Shown here: positions 15,980 to 24,732 of the stretch, one piece after another
Layout of the letters: the number at the start of each line of letters is the position of its first letter
Numbering within the stretch: the first letter of the stretch is position 1
Source: Kitasatospora viridis
GTDB taxonomy: Bacteria > Actinomycetota > Actinomycetes > Streptomycetales > Streptomycetaceae
Assembly (NCBI RefSeq): GCF_007829815.1
Contig: NZ_VIWT01000001.1
Location: 5,423,001 to 5,487,000, forward strand
DNA: 64,000 bases
Reading direction: 5' to 3'
Notes under the pieces: generated by a model
What the model was told of the DNA's origin: nothing
Databases searched by the model: none
What the model saw: only the letters and a program-made list of their open reading frames with translations
Position numbers and translations under genes: made by a program

Positions 15980-17002
15980 ATGGCCATGCCGCTGCGCCAG
16001 ACCCTACGAGTCGGCACCTACCTCATGCAGCAGAAGCTCATCAAGCGGCGCGAGAAGTTCCCCCTGATCGTCGAGCTGGAACCGCTCTTCGCCTGCAACC
16101 TGGCCTGCGAGGGCTGCGGCAAGATCCAGCACCCGGCCGGCGTGCTGAAGCAGCGGATGCCGGTCGCCCAGGCGGTCGGCGCGGTGCTGGAGTCGGGCGC
16201 GCCGATGGTCTCCATCGCGGGTGGCGAGCCGCTGATGCACCCGCAGATCGACGAGATCGTCCGTCAGCTGGTGGCCCGGCGGAAGTACGTCTTCCTTTGC
16301 ACGAACGCGCTCCTGCTGCGCAAGAAGTTGGACAAGTTCACTCCTTCGCCGTACTTCACCTTCACCGTGCACATCGACGGCCTGCGCGAGCGGCACGATG
16401 AGTCGGTGGCCAAGGAGGGGACCTTCGACGAGGCGGTGGCCGCCATCAAGGAGGCCAAGCGCCGCGGCTTCCGGGTGACCACCAACAGCACCTTCTTCAA
16501 CACCGACACCCCGCAGACGATCATCGACGTGCTGGACTTCCTCAACGATGATCTGAAGGTCGACGAGATGATGATCTCTCCGGCCTACGCGTACGAGAAG
16601 GCTCCCGACCAGGAGCACTTCCTCGGTGTCGAGCAGACCCGCGAGCTGTTCCGCAAGACCTTCGCGGGTGGCAATCGGAGCCGCTGGCGGCTCAACCACA
16701 GTCCGCTCTTCCTCGACTTCCTCGAAGGCAAGGTGGACTTCGAGTGCACCGCCTGGGGGATCCCGAACTACTCGCTCTTCGGTTGGCAGCGCCCCTGCTA
16801 CCTGATGAGCGACGGCTACGTCCCCACCTACCGGGAGCTGATCGAGAAGACCGACTGGTCCAAGTACGGACGGGGCAAGGACCCGCGCTGCGAGAACTGC
16901 ATGGCGCACTGCGGGTACGAGCCGACCGCGGTGCTGGCCACCATGGGTTCGCTCAAGGAGTCGCTCCGAGCCGCCCGCGAAACGGTGGTCAGCTCCAGCT
17001 GA
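15980..17002 (+). CDS. hpnH: Radical SAM adenosylhopane synthase
   Basis: 340 residues. The radical SAM cluster motif is C39-x3-C43-x2-C46 (ACNLACEGCGK). SIAGGEPLMHPQ is the SAM-contact GGE motif. HpnH attaches a 5'-deoxyadenosyl group to hopene/diploptene, forming adenosylhopane, the first step of side-chain addition. The C-terminal Cys cluster (DPRCENCMAHCGYEP) is typical of this SPASM-like family and may bind a second cluster. Only 2 bp separate it from hpnG. Confidence 0.94.
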   Translation: MAMPLRQTLRVGTYLMQQKLIKRREKFPLIVELEPLFACNLACEGCGKIQHPAGVLKQRMPVAQAVGAVLESGAPMVSIAGGEPLMHPQIDEIVRQLVARRKYVFLCTNALLLRKKLDKFTPSPYFTFTVHIDGLRERHDESVAKEGTFDEAVAAIKEAKRRGFRVTTNSTFFNTDTPQTIIDVLDFLNDDLKVDEMMISPAYAYEKAPDQEHFLGVEQTRELFRKTFAGGNRSRWRLNHSPLFLDFLEGKVDFECTAWGIPNYSLFGWQRPCYLMSDGYVPTYRELIEKTDWSKYGRGKDPRCENCMAHCGYEPTAVLATMGSLKESLRAARETVVSSS

Positions 17003-17078
17003 GTCGGCGGCCCGGCGCGCGTGCAGGAGCGCGCGCCGGGCTCGACCATGGCATCAGGACGACTACCGCACAGCAAGG

Positions 17079-18251
17079 ATGAGCCAACCCATGACCGCGA
17101 TCTCGCTCGGCATTCCGTCGCTGCCGCATCTGCCGCTCGCCACTCGCCGGGTCTCCCGGCAGATCATGGTGGGCAGCGTGCCGGTCGGCGGCGATGCGCC
17201 GGTGTCGGTGCAGTCGATGACCACCACGCTGACCTCGGACGTCAACGCCACGCTGCAGCAGATCGCGCAGCTGACGGCGTCGGGGTGTCAGATCGTGCGG
17301 GTGGCGGTGCCCTCGCAGGACGACGCGGACGCGCTGCCGATCATCGCGAAGAAGTCGCAGATCCCGGTGATCGCGGACATCCACTTCCAGCCGAAGTACG
17401 TGTTCGCCGCGATCGACGCCGGCTGTGCCGCGGTCCGGGTGAACCCGGGCAACATCAAGGCCTTCGACGACAAGGTCGGCGAGATCGCCAAGGCGGCCTC
17501 GCAGGCGGGCGTGCCGATCCGGATCGGCGTCAACGCCGGCTCGCTGGACAAGCGGCTGCTGGAGAAGTACGGCAAGGCGACTCCGGAGGCGCTGGTCGAG
17601 TCGGCGCTCTGGGAGTGCTCGCTGTTCGAGGAGCACGGGTTCCGGGACATCAAGATCTCGGTGAAGCACAACGACCCGGTCGTGATGATCAACGCCTACC
17701 GGCAGCTGGCGGCGGCGTGCGACTACCCGCTGCACCTGGGCGTGACCGAGGCCGGTCCGGCGTTCCAGGGCACGATCAAGTCGGCGGTGGCGTTCGGCGC
17801 GCTGCTGGCGGAGGGGATCGGCGACACCATCCGGGTCTCGCTGTCGGCTCCGCCGGTGGAGGAGGTCAAGGTCGGCATCCAGATCCTGGAGTCGCTGAAC
17901 CTGCGTCAGCGCGGCCTGGAGATCGTCTCCTGCCCGTCCTGCGGCCGCGCCCAGGTCGACGTGTACAAGCTGGCGGAGGAGGTCACCGCGGGCCTGGAGG
18001 GCATGGACGTGCCGCTGCGGGTCGCGGTGATGGGGTGTGTGGTGAACGGCCCGGGTGAGGCGCGGGAGGCCGATCTGGGTGTGGCCTCGGGCAACGGGAA
18101 GGGGCAGATCTTCGTCAAGGGCGAGGTGATCAAGACCGTGCCGGAGTCGAAGATCGTCGAGACCCTGATCGAGGAGGCCCTGCTGCTGGCCGAGGAGATG
18201 CGGGCGGACGGCGGGCCGGCAGGCGTGCCCGCGGTGATCGCCGCAGGCTGA
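17079..18251 (+). CDS. ispG: 4-hydroxy-3-methylbut-2-enyl diphosphate synthase
   Basis: 390 residues. GcpE/IspG converts MEcPP to HMBPP in the MEP isoprenoid pathway using a [4Fe-4S] cluster. VSVQSMTTT, DIHFQPKYVF, VRVNPGN, ISVKHND and HLGVTEAG are family signatures. The cluster ligands are in SCPSCGR and CVVNGPGEA with the following acidic residue. It is 76 bp downstream of hpnH in the same direction. This copy is likely dedicated to boosting C5 supply for hopanoids; a second ispG may exist elsewhere in the genome. Confidence 0.95.
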   Translation: MSQPMTAISLGIPSLPHLPLATRRVSRQIMVGSVPVGGDAPVSVQSMTTTLTSDVNATLQQIAQLTASGCQIVRVAVPSQDDADALPIIAKKSQIPVIADIHFQPKYVFAAIDAGCAAVRVNPGNIKAFDDKVGEIAKAASQAGVPIRIGVNAGSLDKRLLEKYGKATPEALVESALWECSLFEEHGFRDIKISVKHNDPVVMINAYRQLAAACDYPLHLGVTEAGPAFQGTIKSAVAFGALLAEGIGDTIRVSLSAPPVEEVKVGIQILESLNLRQRGLEIVSCPSCGRAQVDVYKLAEEVTAGLEGMDVPLRVAVMGCVVNGPGEAREADLGVASGNGKGQIFVKGEVIKTVPESKIVETLIEEALLLAEEMRADGGPAGVPAVIAAG

Positions 18252-18318
18252 TACCAGCTCACCAGGCCCACGCGGGCCGTTCCCTCACCCGAGCGCAATG
18301 AAGCCGAGAGGTGGAGTC

Positions 18319-20241
18319 ATGTCACTGCTGTCCTCCGTCCACGGGCCGGCCGACCTGAAGGAGCTGCCGGCCAGCCGGCTGCCCGAGCTGGCCCAGGAGA
18401 TCCGCGACTTCCTGATCGAGGCGGTCTCCCGCACCGGCGGCCACCTGGGCCCCAACCTCGGCGTGGTCGAGCTGACCATCGCCCTGCACCGGGTCTTCGA
18501 CTCACCGCACGACCGGATCCTCTTCGACACCGGGCACCAGTCCTACGTGCACAAGCTGCTGACCGGCCGTCAGGACTTCAGCCGGCTGCGGGCCAAGGGC
18601 GGCCTGTCCGGCTACCCGTCCCGGGCCGAGTCCGAGCACGACGTGATCGAGAACTCGCACGCCTCCACCGTGCTCAGCTACGCCGACGGGATCGCCAAGG
18701 CGCACCAGATCCAGGGCCGCCGGGACCGGCAGACCGTCGCCGTGATCGGCGACGGCGCGCTCACCGGCGGCCTGGCCTGGGAGGCGCTGAACAACATCGC
18801 CGAGGCGCAGGACCGCCCGCTGGTGATCGTGGTCAACGACAACGAGCGGTCCTACGCCAAGACCATCGGCGGTCTGGCCAACCACCTGGCCACGCTGCGC
18901 ACCACCCAGGGCTACGAGCGCTTCCTGGCCTGGGGCAAGGAGGCGCTGCAGCGCACCCCGGTGGTCGGCCAGCCGATCTTCGAGGCGCTGCACGGCGCCA
19001 AGAAGGGGTTCAAGGACTCCTTCGCGCCGCAGGGCATGTTCGAGGACCTGGGCCTGAAGTACGTCGGCCCGATCGACGGGCACGACATCGGCGCCGTGGA
19101 GTCCGCGCTGCGCCGGGCCCGCGGCTTCGGCGGGCCGGTGATCGTGCACTGCCTGACCGTCAAGGGCCGCGGCTACCGCCCCGCCGAGCTGGACGAGGCG
19201 GACCGCTTCCACGCGGTCGGCGCGATGGACCCCTACACCTGCCTGCCGATCTCGCCGGCCGGCGGCACCTCCTGGACCTCCGTCTTCGGCGACGAGATGC
19301 TCGCGGTCGGGGCCCAGCGGCCGGACGTGGTGGCGATCACCGCCGCGATGCTCCAGCCGGTCGGCCTGGCCGCCTTCGCCAAGGCCTACCCGCAGCGCAC
19401 CTTCGACGTGGGCATCGCCGAGCAGCACGCCGTGACCAGCGCCGCCGGGCTGGCCACCGCGGGACTGCACCCGGTGGTGGCGGTCTACGCGACCTTCCTC
19501 AACCGGGCCTTCGACCAGGTGCTGATGGACGTGGCGCTGCACCGGCTCGGCGTCACCTTCGTGCTGGACCGGGCCGGGGTGACCGGCAACGACGGAGCCT
19601 CGCACAACGGCATGTGGGACCTGTCGGTGCTCCAGGTGGTGCCCGGCCTGCGGCTGGCCGCGCCGCGCGACGCCGAGCAGCTCAAGGCCCAGCTGCACGA
19701 GGCGCTGGAGGTGGCGGACGCGCCGACCGTGGTCCGCTTCCCCAAGGGCGAGGTCGGCCGGGTCTTCCCGGCGATCGAGCACCTGGGCGGGGTGGACGTG
19801 CTGCAGCGCACCCAGGTGGCGGACCGCAGCGGGCAGCAGATCCTGCTGGTCTCGGTCGGCGCGATGGCCGGCGCCTGCCTGGACGCCGCCGCCCTGCTCA
19901 CCGCCGACGGCTTCGCCACCACCGTGGTGGACCCGCGCTGGGTCAAGCCGGTGGACCCCGCGCTGGCCAAGCTCGCGGCCGAGCACACCCTGGTGGTCAC
20001 CGTGGAGGACAACGGGCGCGCCGGCGGCGTCGGGGCGGCGATCGCCCAGGCGCTGCGGGACGCCGAGGTGGACACCCCGCTGCGCGACCTCGGTCTGCGC
20101 CAGGAGTTCCTGGAGCACGCGGGCCGGGGCGAAATCATGGAGGAGGCCGGGCTGACCGGGACCGGTATCGCCGCCCAGGCCGCCGCCTACGCCAAGCACC
20201 TGCTGCCCGAACGAGGAGTGAACGAACCCCGTGCCAGCTGA
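18319..20241 (+). CDS. dxs: 1-deoxy-D-xylulose-5-phosphate synthase
   Basis: 640 residues, normal family length. Thiamine-diphosphate binding is shown by GDGALTGGLAWEALNN (GDG-x~25-NDN), with TGHQSYVHK before it and HCLTVKGRGYRPAE after it. The pyrimidine domain has DVGIAEQHAVT with the catalytic Glu, and the C-terminal transketolase domain follows. The ATG at 18319 has GAGAGGTGGAG upstream; an in-frame ATG at 18298 has no ribosome site. It condenses pyruvate and glyceraldehyde-3-phosphate, the entry step of the MEP pathway. Overlaps the next gene by 11 bp. Confidence 0.96.
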   Translation: MSLLSSVHGPADLKELPASRLPELAQEIRDFLIEAVSRTGGHLGPNLGVVELTIALHRVFDSPHDRILFDTGHQSYVHKLLTGRQDFSRLRAKGGLSGYPSRAESEHDVIENSHASTVLSYADGIAKAHQIQGRRDRQTVAVIGDGALTGGLAWEALNNIAEAQDRPLVIVVNDNERSYAKTIGGLANHLATLRTTQGYERFLAWGKEALQRTPVVGQPIFEALHGAKKGFKDSFAPQGMFEDLGLKYVGPIDGHDIGAVESALRRARGFGGPVIVHCLTVKGRGYRPAELDEADRFHAVGAMDPYTCLPISPAGGTSWTSVFGDEMLAVGAQRPDVVAITAAMLQPVGLAAFAKAYPQRTFDVGIAEQHAVTSAAGLATAGLHPVVAVYATFLNRAFDQVLMDVALHRLGVTFVLDRAGVTGNDGASHNGMWDLSVLQVVPGLRLAAPRDAEQLKAQLHEALEVADAPTVVRFPKGEVGRVFPAIEHLGGVDVLQRTQVADRSGQQILLVSVGAMAGACLDAAALLTADGFATTVVDPRWVKPVDPALAKLAAEHTLVVTVEDNGRAGGVGAAIAQALRDAEVDTPLRDLGLRQEFLEHAGRGEIMEEAGLTGTGIAAQAAAYAKHLLPERGVNEPRAS

Positions 20242-21631
20242 CCGCCCGAACAACGCACTGGACCTCGCCGCCCTGCTCGCCGAGCGCGGCGGCGAGCGGT
20301 ACGAGCTGCACGCCCGCTACCTCAACCCGCAGCTGCCCCGGATGCTGCACACCATCGGCTTCGACAAGACCTACGACCGCGCGGCCGGTCCGTACTTCTA
20401 CGACGCCGAGGGCAACGAGTACCTGGACATGCTGGCCGGGTTCGGGATCTTCGCGCTGGGCCGGCACCACCCGGTGGTGCGGGACGCGATCCGGCAGGTG
20501 ATGGAGCTGGACCTGCCGGACCTGACCCGGTTCGACTGCCCGCCGCTGCCGGGGCTGCTGGCCGAGCGGCTGCTCGCGCTGGCGCCCGGGCTGGACCGGG
20601 TGTTCTTCGGCAACAGCGGCACCGAGGCGGTGGAGACGGCGATCAAGTTCGCCCGCTACGCCACCGGTCGGGGCCGGATCCTCTACTGCGACCACGCCTT
20701 CCACGGCCTGACCACCGGCTCGCTCTCGATCAACGGCGAGGGAGGGTTCCGCAAGGGCTTCGGCCCGCTGCTGCCGGACACCGCGATCCCGCTGGGCGAC
20801 CTCGGCGCGCTCCAGCGGGAGCTGCGCAAGGGTGACGTCGCGGCGCTGATCGTCGAGCCGATCCAGGGCAAGGGCGTGCACCAGGCGCCGCCCGGCTGGC
20901 TGCGCGCCGCCCAGGAGCTGCTGCACGAGAACAAGGCGCTGCTGATCTGCGACGAGGTGCAGACCGGGGTCGGCCGCACCGGCGCGTTCTTCGCCTACCA
21001 GGACGAGGAGGGCGTGCAGCCGGACCTGGTCTGCGCGGCCAAGGCCCTGTCCGGCGGCTACGTGCCGATCGGCGCCACCCTCGGCAAGAACTGGATCTTC
21101 GAGAAGGTCTACTCCTCGATGGACCGGGTGCTGGTGCACTCGGCCAGCTTCGGCTCCAACGCCCAGGCGATGGCGGCCGGTCTGGCCACCCTGCAGGTGA
21201 TGCGGGACGAGAAGGTGGTGGAGAACGCCCGGGTGGTGGGCGACCTGTTCCGCTCCCGGCTGGCCGCGCTCACCGAGAAGTACGAGCTGCTGGCCGACGT
21301 GCGCGGCCGCGGGCTGATGATCGGCATCGAGTTCGGCCGGCCGAAGTCGCTCAAGCTGCGCACCGGGTGGACCGCGCTGCAGGCCGCCCGCAAGGGCCTG
21401 TTCGCCCAGATGGTGGTGGTCCCGCTGCTGCAGAAGCACCGGATCCTCACCCAGGTCTCCGGGGACCACCTGGAGGTGATCAAGCTGATCCCGCCGCTGA
21501 TCATCACCGAGCGCGAGGTGGACCGCTTCGTCGACGCGTTCAGCGAGGTGATGGACGACGCGCACCGGGGCAGCGGCCTGATGTGGGACTTCGGCCGGAC
21601 GCTGGTGAAGCAGGCCGTCAGCAACCGCTAG
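20231..21631 (+). CDS. PLP aminotransferase, probable aminobacteriohopanetriol synthase (HpnO-type)
   Basis: 466 residues, class III aminotransferase. FFGNSGTEAVETAIKFAR binds PLP phosphate, LLICDEVQTGVGRTG is the PLP-ring Asp segment, and CAAKALSGGYVPIGA carries the Schiff-base Lys. The closest functional precedent by synteny is HpnO, which aminates the C35 side chain of ribosylhopane to aminobacteriohopanetriol. It is the last gene of the hopanoid operon, overlapping dxs. Class III enzymes such as acetylornithine aminotransferase have the same motifs, so the assignment leans on context. It converges with the next gene, one base between stops. Confidence 0.85.
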   Translation: MPADRPNNALDLAALLAERGGERYELHARYLNPQLPRMLHTIGFDKTYDRAAGPYFYDAEGNEYLDMLAGFGIFALGRHHPVVRDAIRQVMELDLPDLTRFDCPPLPGLLAERLLALAPGLDRVFFGNSGTEAVETAIKFARYATGRGRILYCDHAFHGLTTGSLSINGEGGFRKGFGPLLPDTAIPLGDLGALQRELRKGDVAALIVEPIQGKGVHQAPPGWLRAAQELLHENKALLICDEVQTGVGRTGAFFAYQDEEGVQPDLVCAAKALSGGYVPIGATLGKNWIFEKVYSSMDRVLVHSASFGSNAQAMAAGLATLQVMRDEKVVENARVVGDLFRSRLAALTEKYELLADVRGRGLMIGIEFGRPKSLKLRTGWTALQAARKGLFAQMVVVPLLQKHRILTQVSGDHLEVIKLIPPLIITEREVDRFVDAFSEVMDDAHRGSGLMWDFGRTLVKQAVSNR

Positions 21632-21632
21632 C

Positions 21633-21908
21633 TCAGAGCTCGACCCGGCGGCGGCGGATCACCACGTAGAGGTCCACGACGGCGAACAGGGTCAGGGCGA
21701 AGCAGACGACGGCGAAGCCGATCAGGGTGCTCCGGGAGGGCGCGCTGGTCGGCCCGGCCAGCGCGGCGAAGACCGCGAAGGCGGCGGTGGCCAGCGCGAA
21801 GAGCGGCGTGAAGACCACTGAGAGCAGGAACCGGAGCTTGAGGTCGCTGCGCGCGAACCGGGGCTCGGTACCGCTGCGCCAGCGGCGGGGTGTGGTCGCG
21901 TAGCGCAT
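21633..21908 (-). CDS. Small two-helix membrane protein (DUF6343-like)
   Basis: 91 residues. A basic N-terminus (RRWRSGTEPRFARSDLKLR) is followed by two hydrophobic segments (FLLSVVFTPLFALATAAFAVFAAL and LIGFAVVCFALTLFAVVDLYVVI) and a basic tail RRRR. The pattern GTEPxxARSxLxLR before the first helix resembles a streptomycete family of unknown function. The ATG at 21908 follows GAAAGGTG. No catalytic motif is visible. It converges on the hopanoid operon. Confidence 0.6.
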   Translation of the reverse strand: MRYATTPRRWRSGTEPRFARSDLKLRFLLSVVFTPLFALATAAFAVFAALAGPTSAPSRSTLIGFAVVCFALTLFAVVDLYVVIRRRRVEL

Positions 21909-22010
21909 GGCGCTGCACCTTTCGTCCGTAGTCGTGGCGAGTACCCGGACAGCTCCAGGCTAATCCGGCGGTACCCTCGTGAGCCGAGGCACGAAGAGCG
22001 GAGGAGCGGC

Positions 22011-22259
22011 GTGAGCATCGCGGTGTGCACCATCTGCACCGGCACCGGGCGGCTGGCCGGTTTGCAGTGCCGGACCTGCAAGGGCACCGGCACCACCGAG
22101 CGCGACGGTGGCGGCAACTGCTTCCTGTGCACGGGGAGCGGCATCTACACCCGCTACCGGGTCTCCGCCGACGGCAGCAAGCAGGCGTACCGCGAGGAGC
22201 CGTGCCGGACCTGCGACGGCACCGGGACGATCACCGCGGGTCACCCGGTGGACGCCTGA
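22011..22259 (+). CDS. Small DnaJ-type zinc-finger protein
   Basis: 82 residues almost made of CxxCxGxG-type repeats: CTICTGTGR, CRTCKGTGT, CFLCTGSGI and CRTCDGTGT. These are the four repeats of a DnaJ cysteine-rich domain, which bind two zinc ions, but there is no J domain or substrate-binding domain. GTG start after AGCGGAGGAG. Free-standing proteins of this kind may act as holdases or redox factors. The function here is unknown. Confidence 0.75.
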   Translation: MSIAVCTICTGTGRLAGLQCRTCKGTGTTERDGGGNCFLCTGSGIYTRYRVSADGSKQAYREEPCRTCDGTGTITAGHPVDA

Positions 22260-22341
22260 CCGTCCCTCAGGTCGCACTTTCTGATGTACCGTCAAACCGC
22301 TACCGTGGACTCACTCTTCGTATCCGATGCGAGGTCGGTCC

Positions 22342-22545
22342 ATGGTCGCTGTCGACACGTACACCCGGTACTGCGAGTCCTGCGGTACCCCGGTCACCGA
22401 AGGACCGGAGGGCGGCTACGTGTGCGGGGCCTGTTTCCACGTGGTGGAGCCGCGTGGCGCGGACGAGGCTCGCAAGCGCCGGCGGATCGAGCGGGCCACC
22501 ATGGTCGCCGAGGCGGCCCGGCTGCGGCAGCTGCAACGCTACTGA
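22342..22545 (+). CDS. Small zinc-ribbon protein
   Basis: 67 residues. One zinc ribbon is formed by CESCGTP and CGACFH, followed by a basic helix RKRRRIERATMVAEAARLRQL. ATG 22342 has GCGAGG about 10 nt upstream; the ATG at 22327 lacks a site. No known function. The second Cys pair plus His in FHVVEP suggests structural zinc. It follows another small zinc protein, 82 bp apart. Confidence 0.6.
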   Translation: MVAVDTYTRYCESCGTPVTEGPEGGYVCGACFHVVEPRGADEARKRRRIERATMVAEAARLRQLQRY

Positions 22546-22572
22546 GCTGACGGCCCGCCCCGGCCCGAGGGG

Positions 22573-23412
22573 CTACGGCTTGCGGGCCACCACCGCGTAG
22601 CCGGGCGCCCAGATCGCGGCCTCCTCGGCGGACTCGGCCCGCCAGGCCGGCGCCGGCACCAGGCCTGGCTCGACCAGTTCGAGGCCGGTGAGGAAGCGCT
22701 CGATCTGCGCCCGGGAGCGCGGGGTCACCTGGGCGGTGGCGGCGCAGTAGACCTGGGTGCCGGCCGCGACCCGGGCCGGCGGGTCGAAGTCGCCGGTGCC
22801 GTGCGACAGGATCAGCAGACTGCCCGGGGCCAGCGCCGCCAGCAGCGTGGCGACCAGCCGGTACGGGTCCTGCTCCTCGTCGATGAAGTGCAGCACCGCG
22901 ACCAGCAGCAGCGCCACCGGCCGGTCGAAGTCGAGCGCCGCGCGCACCCGGGGGTCGGCCAGGATCGCCTCCGGCTCGCGCAGGTCGGCCTGGAGCACCG
23001 TGGTGGCGCCGTGCCCGGGGCCGGCCATCAGCGCCCGGGCGTGCGCCAGCACGATCGGGTCGTTGTCCACGTAGACCACCCGGGCGGCCGGATCGACGAG
23101 TTGGGCCACCTGGTGGGTGTTGCCCTCGCTGGGAATCCCGGTGCCGATGTCCAGGAACTGGCCGATGCCCTGCTCGGCGGCCAGCCGCACCGCGCGCCGC
23201 AGGAAGGTCCGGTTGCTCCGGGCCGCGGCCCCGATCCCCGGGGAGAGCGAGATCAGCTGCTCGGCGGCGGCCCGGTCGGCGGGGAAGTTGTCCTTCCCGC
23301 CCAACAGGTAGTTGTAGATCCGGGCCGGATGCGGCACTTCGGGGCGCAGATCGCTCGCGGCCGGCGGCTCGTCCGGCCAGTCCTGCGCCATCCAACCAGT
23401 GGTTTCGGCCAT
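22573..23412 (-). CDS. SAM-dependent methyltransferase (Methyltransf_19/DUF574 type)
   Basis: 279 residues. HPARIYNYLLGGKDNFPADR is the hallmark N-terminal segment of this actinobacterial family. FLDIGTGIPSEGNTHQVA is the SAM-binding glycine loop, VVYVDNDPIVLAHARAL carries the acidic ribose-binding residue, and AVLHFIDEE follows. Streptomycetes carry many copies, often beside regulators; substrates are unknown. The ATG at 23412 is chosen because the family starts just before this point. Confidence 0.85.
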   Translation of the reverse strand: MAETTGWMAQDWPDEPPAASDLRPEVPHPARIYNYLLGGKDNFPADRAAAEQLISLSPGIGAAARSNRTFLRRAVRLAAEQGIGQFLDIGTGIPSEGNTHQVAQLVDPAARVVYVDNDPIVLAHARALMAGPGHGATTVLQADLREPEAILADPRVRAALDFDRPVALLLVAVLHFIDEEQDPYRLVATLLAALAPGSLLILSHGTGDFDPPARVAAGTQVYCAATAQVTPRSRAQIERFLTGLELVEPGLVPAPAWRAESAEEAAIWAPGYAVVARKP

Positions 23413-23627
23413 GTCCGGATCCCGCCCTCGGTTCGACGCTGTGTCAGCAGCATAGACAGCAGACGATCAGCTGTACGAGGGTTCGTCAGATCCGTCGGGC
23501 GGAATCCTTGCTGGGAATTGTCCCGCAGTTTTCGGAAGTTGCTGGGAGAAGCCTCTGAAATGCCGGTGACTGACACCTCCCTGGCCACTGCCTGGGCGCG
23601 GTGACCAGGGAAACTACGTCCGAATGA

Positions 23628-24395
23628 CTAGTCGAGCGGTCCGCCCGCGACGTAAATCACCTGGCCGCTGACAAATCCCGCGCCCTCGCTGGCGAGGAAC
23701 GAGACGGTGTGCGCGATGTCCTCCGGGAGGCCGACCCGCTGGACCGGGATCTGGCTGGCCGCGGCCTGCTTGAAGGCCTCGAACTCCATGCCCACGCGCT
23801 GCGCGGTGGCGGCCGTCATGTCGGTGGCGATGAAGCCCGGGGCCACCGCGTTGGCGGTGACGCCGAACTTGCCCAGCTCGATCGCCAGGGTCTTGGTGAA
23901 GCCCTGCAGGCCGGCCTTGGCGGAGGAGTAGTTGGCCTGGCCGCGGTTGCCCTGGGCGGACGAGGAGGAGAGGTTGACGACCCGCCCGAACCCGGCGGCG
24001 ACCATGTGCTTCTGGACCGCACGGGTCATCAGGAAGGCGCCGCGCAGGTGCACGTTCATGACGGTGTCCCAGTCCGCCACGGACATCTTGAACAGCAGGT
24101 TGTCGCGCAGCACACCGGCGTTGTTGACCAGCACCACGGGGGCGCCCAGCTCGTCCGCGATCCGCGCCACGGCCGCTTCGACCTGCGCTTCGTCGGAGAC
24201 GTCGGCGCCCACGGCGAGGGCCCGGCCGCCGGCGGCGACGATCTTCTCGACCGTCTCCTTGCCGTTCTCCTCCGTCAGATCGACCACCGCGACGGCGTAT
24301 CCGTCGGCGGCCAGGCGCAGTGCGGTGGCGGCGCCGATTCCGCGCGCCGCACCGGTGACGACGGCGACCCGCTGGGAACTGGTCTGCTCGGTCAT
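23628..24395 (-). CDS. fabG: 3-oxoacyl-ACP reductase FabG-type SDR
   Basis: 255 residues, classical short-chain dehydrogenase. NAD(P)-binding TGAARGIG (15-22), NNAGV, catalytic Ser in NLSSSSAQG and Y-x3-K in ANYSSAKAG are all present, and the tail YVAGGPLD fits FabG. The predicted role is reduction of 3-oxoacyl-ACP in fatty acid elongation or a related pathway. The ATG at 24395 lies near a 14-bp palindrome at 24436-24449, a likely operator. Many SDRs look alike, so the physiological substrate is not certain. Confidence 0.85.
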   Translation of the reverse strand: MTEQTSSQRVAVVTGAARGIGAATALRLAADGYAVAVVDLTEENGKETVEKIVAAGGRALAVGADVSDEAQVEAAVARIADELGAPVVLVNNAGVLRDNLLFKMSVADWDTVMNVHLRGAFLMTRAVQKHMVAAGFGRVVNLSSSSAQGNRGQANYSSAKAGLQGFTKTLAIELGKFGVTANAVAPGFIATDMTAATAQRVGMEFEAFKQAAASQIPVQRVGLPEDIAHTVSFLASEGAGFVSGQVIYVAGGPLD

Positions 24396-24435
24396 ATGGA
24401 GTACTCGTCTCTACTCGATTCGGGGTGGAGTTACC

Positions 24436-24449
24436 CTACCCGCGAGTAG
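24436..24449. promoter_or_regulatory. Palindromic operator candidate upstream of fabG
   Basis: CTACCCGCGAGTAG is a 14-bp near-perfect palindrome (one mismatched pair), 41 bp upstream of the fabG start. Similar CGCG-centred sites are bound by TetR-family regulators of lipid genes in actinomycetes. The regulator is unknown; the neighbouring tandem MarR is one candidate. Confidence 0.45.
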
Positions 24450-24572
24450 TGAACCGGAGAAGAGTGCCACTCGGCCGGGTGGTCAACTCCGTGGCGCGGG
24501 ACGAAATACCACAACTGGGTTGAACATCCGTCTACTATCTGCCCCTGCCTGCCGCATTGCGGGCTCCGTTTG

Positions 24573-24578
24573 TATAGT
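24573..24578 (+). promoter_or_regulatory. Possible -10 box (TATAGT) of the marR leader
   Basis: TATAGT lies in the fabG-marR divergent gap, about 155 bp before the marR start. No good -35 is visible at 17-18 bp, so this rests on the -10 alone. The 337-bp gap (24396-24732) otherwise holds only the fabG operator candidate. Confidence 0.3.
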
Positions 24579-24732
24579 GTGCGCCAGCAGCCGTCGGCTG
24601 CACGGCGGAGCTCCCCTCGATCCGGGTCGCATCACTGCGGTTGGTGCCGATTCGGTTGGGGGAGGCCAGCGCGCCGCTACTGCCCCGCCCGGGTGTCCCA
24701 CAGCACACCGGGTGTGACATCAGGACGGATTC

